5,909 bases of DNA from UBA8517 sp964606975 (GTDB taxonomy: Bacteria; Patescibacteriota; Microgenomatia; UBA8517). Under the pieces are notes generated by a model that saw only the letters and a program-made list of their open reading frames with translations, did no database searches and was not told where the DNA came from. Shown piece by piece: positions 1 to 4,825 of the stretch (within the stretch, counting starts at the first letter, position 1; the number at the start of each line of letters is the position of its first letter). Both the position numbers and the translations under genes were made by a program. The DNA is taken from assembly GCA_964606975.1 (NCBI GenBank), contig CAZSGY010000008.1:1-5909 (forward strand). The letters run 5' to 3'.

Positions 1-547
<547 letters not shown>

Positions 548-636
548 TCCCACACACCCTGAAATAAATCAGGATATGGGACGCGACCTTCCTCTTCTAC
601 AATATCCCGTGAGATATAATTACAATCTCAACGGGA
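548..636 (-). other. Pre-23S leader hairpins (probable rRNA processing structures)
   Basis: Two inverted repeats lie directly upstream of the 23S 5' end. The first pairs 548-552 with 577-581 (TCCCA/TGGGA) around an inner stem 558-562/569-573 (CCTGA/TCAGG). The second pairs 605-615 with 625-636 (TCCCG plus TGAGAT against ATCTCA plus CGGGA, with one bulged base). Neither is followed by a U-run on the minus strand, so they are not terminators. Position suggests RNase III-type processing of the 23S precursor, but this is inference. Confidence 0.45.
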
Positions 637-700
637 ACAAAAAAATCCTAAAAATCTTCAAATTTTAAAGTACAATTCACCGCCTCTCAGCGGATCAGTG

Positions 701-744
701 CGGACTTAGTAGGAATCGAACCTACTGATAAACCAATTAAGCCC
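701..744 (-). ncRNA. tRNA-like minihelix lacking the anticodon arm (t-element or tRNA relic)
   Basis: On the minus strand, 744-738 (GGGCTTA) pairs over seven bases with 708-702 (TAAGTCC, one G-U). Inside it, 725-721 (GTAGG) pairs with 713-709 (CCTAC) around a consensus T-loop TTCGATT. G701 sits in the discriminator position. Between acceptor and T-stem there are only 12 nt (ATTGGTTTATCA), which cannot hold both a D-arm and an anticodon arm. The TTGGTT part resembles a tRNA D-loop, so this may descend from a tRNA by deletion. It starts 9 nt after the 3' end of tRNA-Ala and precedes 23S. A 12-bp acceptor/T-stem stack with T-loop is a minimal RNase P substrate, so a role in cutting the 23S precursor is plausible. 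It cannot decode codons. Confidence 0.6.
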
Positions 745-753
745 TTTTATTAG

Positions 754-826
754 TGGACCCAGTGGGGGTCGAACCCACTACCTCCTCATTGCAAATGAGG
801 TGTTCAGCCAGTTAAACTTTGGGCCC
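754..826 (-). tRNA. tRNA-Ala (anticodon UGC)
   Basis: A full cloverleaf is visible on the minus strand. The acceptor is GGGCCCA/TGGGTCC (one G-U), the D-stem GTTT/GAAC encloses a GG-containing loop, and the anticodon stem CCTCA/TGAGG has the 7-nt loop TTTGCAA, giving anticodon TGC. The variable region is AGGTA and the T-arm is GTGGG-TTCGACC-CCCAC with discriminator A754. The following bases are CTA, so CCA is not encoded. This is the alanine tRNA usually found in bacterial 16S-23S spacers; here it remains with 23S while its usual partner tRNA-Ile is on the other strand. Its 5' end overlaps the last 15 nt of the upstream small ORF. Confidence 0.95.
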
Positions 827-1036
827 GGAAAGCCTAGCCTCCAAAATTTTAATTTCGGCTTTCAAGCTTGCAACATGATCTTGCAATACTTTAAGTTCAC
901 TTGAGGCCAATTCTCCCGATGCTGACTCGTGAGCAACTCCCCTGAAATGACTCAAGCGGAAATTAACTTTAGCCTCATATTCTTCCAGCTTTTTCAAAAG
1001 TGCTACTAATTTTTCTTTGTCGGACAGTTGTTTCAT
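812..1036 (-). CDS. Small coiled-coil protein, 74 aa, resembling a GreA N-terminal hairpin (tentative)
   Basis: The frame opens with ATG at 1036 and ends at a TAA inside tRNA-Ala, so its last residues (SGPKV) are encoded by the tRNA 5' strand. The protein is rich in Lys, Glu, Leu and Ala. It has two predicted amphipathic helices (about residues 4-30 and 46-70) joined by a segment with HESASGELASSE, and it ends ILEARLS. The helix-turn-helix plan, the acidic turn (GELASSE versus GDLSENAE in GreA) and the ELEAxL-like end recall the GreA/GreB N-terminal coiled coil that enters the RNA polymerase secondary channel, but the C-terminal FKBP-like domain is absent. That similarity is judged by eye and may be simple coiled-coil resemblance. 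No Shine-Dalgarno is seen: the ATG lies 2 nt beyond the U-run of a terminator-like hairpin, so translation would need readthrough or another start. Composition looks coding; function unknown. Confidence 0.5.
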   Translation of the reverse strand: MKQLSDKEKLVALLKKLEEYEAKVNFRLSHFRGVAHESASGELASSELKVLQDHVASLKAEIKILEARLSGPKV

Positions 1037-1038
1037 AC

Positions 1039-1065
1039 AAAAAAACCGGCTTTTCGAGTGCCGGT
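1039..1065 (-). terminator. Intrinsic terminator-like hairpin in the 23S/tRNA-Ala leader
   Basis: On the minus strand ACCGGC (1065-1060) pairs with GCCGGT (1050-1045) around a 9-nt loop and runs straight into a 7-base T-run (1045-1039). This is a standard Rho-independent terminator shape. It lies about 120 nt downstream of the promoter at 1193-1221 and 2 nt before the ATG of the 74-aa ORF. It could end a short RNA of about 150 nt or act as an attenuator for the tRNA-Ala/23S unit. Confidence 0.65.
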
Positions 1066-1097
1066 CACAGTCTCCGAGAAGATAATATTAATTTCCC

Positions 1098-1166
1098 TTA
1101 ACCACGCATAAGCGCGGCTTGCTTTTTAGAAATTGTTTTAATTCTCATTAATTGTTCCGAACTCAA
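1098..1166 (-). CDS. Possible leader peptide, 22 aa (low confidence)
   Basis: A short frame lies between the promoter at 1193-1221 and the terminator-like hairpin. It can start at TTG 1166, preceded by AAGG, or at an in-frame ATG at 1148, and it ends at TAA 1098-1100. The C-terminal part reads KTISKKQAALMRG. The same bases form an 8-bp hairpin (AGCCGCGC/GCGTGGTT, loop TTAT), so the region may be structured RNA and not coding. The only reasons to list it are its position in a leader and the upstream AAGG. Confidence 0.18.
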   Translation of the reverse strand: MSSEQLMRIKTISKKQAALMRG

Positions 1167-1168
1167 AA

Positions 1169-1185
1169 CCTTATCTTTTATAAGG
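1169..1185 (-). other. 5'-terminal hairpin of the predicted leader RNA
   Basis: CCTTAT/ATAAGG pairs over 6 bp around a 5-nt loop, beginning almost exactly where the transcript from the promoter at 1193-1221 should start. A hairpin at the extreme 5' end can protect an RNA from decay; that role is inference. Confidence 0.35.
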
Positions 1186-1192
1186 TAAGGGA

Positions 1193-1221
1193 ATTATATC
1201 TTGAACGGTGTGAAGCGTCAA
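1193..1221 (-). promoter_or_regulatory. Sigma70-type promoter reading toward tRNA-Ala and 23S
   Basis: On the minus strand there is a -35 TTGACG (1221-1216), a 17-nt spacer, and a perfect -10 TATAAT (1198-1193). The expected start is about 1186-1187. The spacing and -10 are optimal, making this the best promoter in the window. It points at the leader, the 74-aa ORF, tRNA-Ala, the tRNA-like element and 23S, supporting transcription of 23S separately from 16S. Confidence 0.8.
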
Positions 1222-1288
1222 GCCCTCTTTGGAACAAGGTGGATTATAAATATCTGCCATGTTAAAATAGCAAAGATTTTTGATACGG

Positions 1289-1360
1289 GGGTGCGTGGCT
1301 CAGTGGTAGAGCGCGTTCCTGATAAGAACGAGGTCCATGGTTCGATCCCATGCGCACCCA
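1289..1360 (+). tRNA. tRNA-Ile (anticodon GAU)
   Basis: A complete cloverleaf lies on the plus strand. The acceptor is GGGTGCG/CGCACCC, the D-stem GCTC/GAGC has loop AGTGGTA, and the anticodon stem CGTTC/GAACG holds loop CTGATAA with anticodon GAT at 1321-1323. The T-arm is CATGG-TTCGATC-CCATG with discriminator A1360. The following bases are CCC, so CCA is not encoded. In most bacteria tRNA-Ile(GAU) is co-transcribed with tRNA-Ala(UGC) inside the 16S-23S spacer; here it is on the strand opposite to both rRNAs and tRNA-Ala. No convincing promoter of its own is seen; TAAAAT at 1263-1268 is a weak -10 candidate. No terminator separates it from the ATPase gene starting 64 nt downstream. Confidence 0.96.
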
Positions 1361-1402
1361 CCCCAAGTTCCACCAGCACTTTCCCCACACATCAGTTCTC
1401 TA

Positions 1403-1408
1403 TATAAT
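1403..1408 (+). promoter_or_regulatory. Candidate -10 element before the ATPase gene
   Basis: A perfect TATAAT lies 16 nt upstream of the chosen ATG at 1424. No good -35 is found 16-18 nt further upstream. Initiation from here would give a very short or nearly leaderless mRNA, which fits the lack of a clear Shine-Dalgarno before 1424. Co-transcription from tRNA-Ile is the alternative. Confidence 0.4.
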
Positions 1409-1423
1409 AGTAATATCGACAAT

Positions 1424-3556
1424 ATGCAAAACCTGACCACTTTATTTCTCAAACTACCCCGCAATGTTGAGGTCACTCCCGAAGCTGCCAAAACTTTTCT
1501 TTCAGCCTTAACTCAAATTAACTCAGTCTCACCTTTACAAAAACTTTTAGGTACCAAGGCCCTCGCTCTTTCACTGGAAATGGCTTCTATAAACCAGCAA
1601 ATCAGGTTTATGATAACCTGCGAAACTTCTCTGGTTCCTTTTTTGGAAGCCCAAATTCAAAGTAATTATCCGCTTGTTGTCATTGAAAAAATGAATGACC
1701 CCCTGCAAGCCGATTTGCAAGGACAGTCCCTGCAAATTAAAGAATTAAAACTTGCCAAGGGTAGTTTCTATCCTGTTGCAACTTATGATAAGTTCGCCGA
1801 TGTGGATCCGCTATCTTCAGTCCTTTCAGTCCTCTCAAAAGCGGAACCGACAGAGATGATACTTGTCCAGATAGCACTCGAGGCAACTACCACAAAATGG
1901 CAGTCACAAGGAGCTTCCTACGCCGATTATGGCACCAAAAATGAGGATGGAACTTATTCCCCAAGGGCGGATAAAACTATAATAACTGAGAAAATTTCTT
2001 ACCCAGGCTTTAAGGTTTCGATTCGTCTTATCGGTAACACGAAGAAATCCCTAATCGAACTTTCAAGTGCTTTCGGAGTTTTTACCAGATCCGACGGAAA
2101 TCATTTTACGACAAAAAAACCCGGAATTTTTAGCGGCAACAATATCATTCCGTATGCGTTAAACCGAACGGTTTCAGGTGGGGATATTCTCAACATTCTT
2201 GAACTCGCCACCATCTGGCATCTTCCGTCCGAGAAAATTAAAACGACAGGTATTGCCTGGGGAACCAAAGTTCTTTCCGAACCTCCGGAAAGTCTTCCCA
2301 ATGCAATCACTATAAAAGAGGAAGATCGCGCCCATGTTAACTTTTTCGGCAAAACAATTTTCAAAAACCGCGATACTATTTTCGGAATTAAAGATATCGA
2401 CAGAAGGCGTCATATTTGGGCAATAGGAAAAACCGGCACAGGAAAGTCCACCCTCATTGCCAACATGGCAATCGATGATCTGAAAAAAGACCGTGGTTTA
2501 GCCATAATTGATCCTCATGGGGATCTTTGTGATATTGTTCTTGATTACATTCCCAAACATAGAATCAAGGATGTTATTTACTTTAACCCGGCAGATACCT
2601 CCTACCCCATTGTCATAAATCCTCTTGAAGTAACAAACAATGAAGAGGCGGAACTGGTTGTGTCCGGAATTGTTTCAATATTCAACAAAATTTTTGGGTT
2701 TTCCTGGGGGCCAAGACTCGAGTACATTTTAAGAAATTCGCTTTACACTCTTGCCCTAGTACCCAATTCCACTCTCAAAGACGTTCCCCTTCTTTTGACC
2801 AACAAGCTTTTCCGTCAAAAGGTTGAAAGTAATATCACCGACCCTTCAATGCAGGCTTTCTGGCGGGATGAATTTGATAAAATGCCTGAGAGACTTCAGC
2901 AGGAAGCCATATCCCCGATTCTTAATAAAGTCGGGCAGTTTGTAACTTCACCACTTATAAGAACAGTAATCGGGCAGCCCAAAAGCACAATCAAGCTCGA
3001 TGACGTAATGAACGACGGAAAAATCCTTCTTGCCAACCTTTCCCAGGGCAGGCTCGGAGAGGATAACGCGGCTCTACTTGGCGCCATGCTTATTACAAAA
3101 TTCCAGCTCGCCGCAATGCACAGAGTTGCCCTTCCCGAGGAACAAAGAAAAGATTTTTATCTTTATGTCGATGAGTTCCAGAATTTTGCCACGGGGTCAT
3201 TTATCAAAATCATGAGTGAAGCCAGAAAATATAGACTCGATATTATGCTTGCCAATCAGTACATGGCCCAAATTCCCGAGGAAGTAACCAAGGCAATTTT
3301 AGGAAATGCAGGGACGGTCATGACATTCGCAGTCGGGGCAAATGATGCGGATATCTTGACCAAAGAGTTCGCCGAAGTATTCACGGCCCAGGATCTTATA
3401 AACCTGGGTAAATATCAGATTGCAACCAAGATGACTATTGACGGACAGATTACCCGACCCTTTGTTTCTACCACCCTTCCCCTGCCGGTTTCTAGCAACC
3501 TTAACCGCGAAAAGGTTATTCAAGCAAGCCGCATACACTGGACGAGGAAAATTTAA
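1424..3556 (+). CDS. VirD4/HerA-like P-loop ATPase (type IV secretion / DNA-transfer ATPase family)
   Basis: A 710-aa protein, counted from ATG 1424. The frame stays open upstream through tRNA-Ile to an ATG at 1337, but that start would lie in the tRNA and is rejected. The C-terminal half is a RecA-fold motor. Walker A GKTGTGKST is at residues 335-343, the DPHGD motif typical of HerA/VirD4-type ATPases at 363-367, a hydrophobic strand ending in Walker B (LYVDEFQ, acidic pair D583-E584), and a sensor-like NQ (Q612). The N-terminal ~300 residues form a domain I cannot assign; no transmembrane segment or signal peptide is evident, unlike classical VirD4. Such proteins are expected to pump DNA or power a secretion or pilus machine at the cytoplasmic membrane, but no T4SS partner or relaxase is in the window. 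It lies inside the 16S-23S spacer, opposite to the rRNAs. The fold is secure; the specific role is not. Confidence 0.88.
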   Translation: MQNLTTLFLKLPRNVEVTPEAAKTFLSALTQINSVSPLQKLLGTKALALSLEMASINQQIRFMITCETSLVPFLEAQIQSNYPLVVIEKMNDPLQADLQGQSLQIKELKLAKGSFYPVATYDKFADVDPLSSVLSVLSKAEPTEMILVQIALEATTTKWQSQGASYADYGTKNEDGTYSPRADKTIITEKISYPGFKVSIRLIGNTKKSLIELSSAFGVFTRSDGNHFTTKKPGIFSGNNIIPYALNRTVSGGDILNILELATIWHLPSEKIKTTGIAWGTKVLSEPPESLPNAITIKEEDRAHVNFFGKTIFKNRDTIFGIKDIDRRRHIWAIGKTGTGKSTLIANMAIDDLKKDRGLAIIDPHGDLCDIVLDYIPKHRIKDVIYFNPADTSYPIVINPLEVTNNEEAELVVSGIVSIFNKIFGFSWGPRLEYILRNSLYTLALVPNSTLKDVPLLLTNKLFRQKVESNITDPSMQAFWRDEFDKMPERLQQEAISPILNKVGQFVTSPLIRTVIGQPKSTIKLDDVMNDGKILLANLSQGRLGEDNAALLGAMLITKFQLAAMHRVALPEEQRKDFYLYVDEFQNFATGSFIKIMSEARKYRLDIMLANQYMAQIPEEVTKAILGNAGTVMTFAVGANDADILTKEFAEVFTAQDLINLGKYQIATKMTIDGQITRPFVSTTLPLPVSSNLNREKVIQASRIHWTRKI

Positions 3557-3566
3557 CCCCATAATG

Positions 3567-3595
3567 TTGTAAAATTTGACTTTTAGGTCTATAAT
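3567..3595 (+). promoter_or_regulatory. Promoter of the surface-protein gene
   Basis: A TTGTAA -35 (3567-3572), 17-nt spacer and perfect TATAAT -10 (3590-3595) lie between the two plus-strand genes. Start would be near 3602, giving a leader of about 85 nt. This allows expression independent of the ATPase gene, which ends at 3556. Confidence 0.65.
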
Positions 3596-3606
3596 TCCCA
3601 ATCAAT

Positions 3607-3624
3607 AAACCCAATTGCGGGTTT
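3607..3624 (+). other. Hairpin in the leader between the two plus-strand genes
   Basis: AAACCC (3607-3612) pairs with GGGTTT (3619-3624) around loop AATTGC. It is followed by GTTATAGTTCTTTAAAA, which lacks a clean U-run. It could be a weak terminator for the ATPase gene or a structured 5' leader of the next gene, since it starts about 5 nt after the predicted transcription start. Confidence 0.35.
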
Positions 3625-3686
3625 GTTATAGTTCTTTAAAAAAGCAGAGAGACTCATAACGTTTTTATACCCATAAGGAGGGTAAA

Positions 3687-4415
3687 ATGAAAAAGTTTTT
3701 GTTCGTGATGGCTGTTATGCTTTTGGGTTTTGGCTTGGTAATCCCTGTTCAGGCGAACGGGATTATAGACTGGGATGGTAATGGATCTGATGTCTTACCT
3801 TGTCAGTATGGTGGCCACTGGGTTCTTGCTCCATCTGAAGGAATCACCGGCGCAATCCTCCATGTAAATGGAAGCGATTACACGATGATCCAGCATGGAA
3901 ATGGATCCTGGTCAGCCGATTCAGTTGGCTCTTTGGATTCAGGTTTGTCGGCATCGGTCAGTTTTATCGGCGAAGGTAGTGAGAAAAATCACCTTCAGCT
4001 GAGCCACTGTACCGAAGGTGCTGATCCAACACCAACTGAAACAGTTACTACCCCAACTGGGACCGCAATCCCGACCGAAACACCAGATCCAACTGAGACA
4101 TCTGTACCATCTCAGACACCGGATCCAACTGAAACGGAAGTTCCAACAGTAACACCGATCGAAACGGAAGTTCCAATATTTACACCAACCGTTCCGGTTC
4201 CAACATCGACGGCCACGATTCCACCGCCTGATCCAACGCTAACGGCAACGCCAATTTCGACGTTACCCATTCCGCCGCCGGTAAGCACACCAGAACTATT
4301 GCCCATTACAGGCGCTGATTTGAGTTCTGGGCCTACCCCGTTTGGAAGCGCTATCGTCACCATCGGGGGTATTTTCCTGATGATTGCGGGGTTAGCGCTC
4401 AAATTTAAACAATAA
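3687..4415 (+). CDS. Secreted surface protein with Pro/Thr-rich stalk and LPxTG-like C-terminal anchor
   Basis: A 242-aa protein with a strong Shine-Dalgarno (AAGGAGG at 3674-3680, 6 nt before the ATG). Residues 1-23 are a signal peptide: MKK, a hydrophobic core, and a VQA-N type cleavage site. Residues 24-110 form a small Gly/Ser-rich domain with just two cysteines (C39 and C108) that could form a disulfide once exported; I do not recognise this domain. Residues 113-204 are a low-complexity stalk of Pro, Thr and Glu units (PDPTET, TEVPTVTP and variants). LPITG at 205-209 is followed by a hydrophobic segment at about 219-238 and the short basic tail KFKQ, the arrangement of sortase substrates. 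No sortase gene is in the window, so the tail may act as a plain membrane anchor. The likely location is the cell surface, with the stalk holding the N-terminal domain outward; Thr-rich stalks are often glycosylated. Ligand and partner unknown. Confidence 0.85.
   Translation: MKKFLFVMAVMLLGFGLVIPVQANGIIDWDGNGSDVLPCQYGGHWVLAPSEGITGAILHVNGSDYTMIQHGNGSWSADSVGSLDSGLSASVSFIGEGSEKNHLQLSHCTEGADPTPTETVTTPTGTAIPTETPDPTETSVPSQTPDPTETEVPTVTPIETEVPIFTPTVPVPTSTATIPPPDPTLTATPISTLPIPPPVSTPELLPITGADLSSGPTPFGSAIVTIGGIFLMIAGLALKFKQ
4023..4298 (+). repeat. Degenerate Pro/Thr/Glu-coding repeats of the stalk
   Basis: Short imperfect units recur in frame, for example GATCCAACTGA at about 4086 and 4123, and GAAACGGAAGTTCCAA at about 4130 and 4159. 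They encode the extracellular stalk at residues 113-204. Such repeats can expand or contract by slippage, so stalk length may vary between strains. Confidence 0.6.
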
Positions 4416-4428
4416 TCTCTCTGCTTCA

Positions 4429-4467
4429 GGTGGAGCATTTTATCAAAAATCGATAGAATGCTCCACC
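4429..4467 (+). other. Long perfect stem-loop after the surface-protein gene
   Basis: GGTGGAGCATT (4429-4439) is the exact reverse complement of 4457-4467. Inside it, a T-G wobble and TATC/GATA (4441-4444/4452-4455) continue the helix to about 16 bp with loop AAAAATC. It lies 14 nt after the stop codon. No immediate U-run follows, so it is either a 3' mRNA-stabilising hairpin acting before the terminator at 4497-4523 or a transcription barrier. Confidence 0.55.
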
Positions 4468-4496
4468 AAGTACGTCTTCATTTAATTTTTCCCACA

Positions 4497-4523
4497 AAAA
4501 ATCCCCTGTAAAAGGGGATTTTT
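4497..4523. terminator. Bidirectional intrinsic terminator between surface-protein gene and 16S
   Basis: AAAAATCCCC (4497-4506) pairs with GGGGATTTTT (4514-4523) around a 7-nt loop, giving a GC stem followed by a T-run on either strand. On the plus strand it ends the surface-protein transcript. On the minus strand it lies about 150 nt past the 16S 3' end and should stop 16S transcription before the spacer genes. It is key evidence that 16S and 23S are not co-transcribed. Confidence 0.85.
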
Positions 4524-4640
4524 CGTTGACTTCCAAAGATTTATAAAGTTAATTTACATTTGGGATCCAAAATGTGACTGAAAGCTTCGTTTATAGTTTT
4601 TTAACCAAAAAACCCGTAATTTAAAATGGGGGTGTAACAG

Positions 4641-4658
4641 TCACCAATAAATTGGTGA
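4641..4658 (-). other. Hairpin just downstream of the 16S 3' end
   Basis: TCACCAAT and ATTGGTGA form a perfect 8-bp inverted repeat separated by two bases, beginning about 14 nt past the mature 16S 3' end on the minus strand. Its position suggests a role in 3'-end maturation of pre-16S. A further weak hairpin (ACATTTGG/CCAAAATGT) lies at about 4556-4574. Confidence 0.4.
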
Positions 4659-4801
4659 AAGTCATCTCCTTAGAAAGGAGGTGATCCATCCGCACCTTCC
4701 AGTACGGATACCTTGTTACGACTTAGTGCTTATCGCTGTCTCTACCTTGATCCCGTACAACGGGATTTAAGGTATATACAACTTTACTCACTTGACGGAT
4801 T

Positions 4802-4825
4802 GCGCTTTACTTGAGGTTGTAGCGC
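4802..4825 (-). other. Domain VI-like hairpin with bulged adenosines at the intron 3' end
   Basis: On the minus strand GCGCU (4825-4821) pairs with AGCGC (4806-4802) and AC (4820-4819) pairs with GU (4810-4809), leaving two of the adenosines 4806-4808 bulged and an 8-nt loop. Three bases (AAU) follow before the exon. A bulged A 7-8 nt from the 3' splice site is the branch point of group II introns; A4806 is the eighth base from a 3' end at 4799. The UAA stop of the endonuclease is 4809-4807. Confidence 0.45.

Noticed and set aside
1337..1423. Upstream extension of the ATPase frame to an ATG at 1337
   Set aside because: It would start inside the T-arm region of tRNA-Ile and add a non-homologous Pro/His/Ser-rich stretch; ATG 1424 follows a TATAAT and begins a normal protein sequence.
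4023..4298. Short repeats considered as a CRISPR-like array
   Set aside because: The units are in frame, degenerate, without uniform spacers, and encode the Pro/Thr stalk.
4112..4438. 108-aa minus-strand frame opposite the surface protein
   Set aside because: It is the antisense of the Pro/Thr repeat stalk, producing a Gly/Val/Ser-rich artefact.
4526..4554. TTGACT followed by an AT-rich -10-like stretch on the plus strand
   Set aside because: TTAATT is a poor -10 and it would only drive antisense RNA into 16S.
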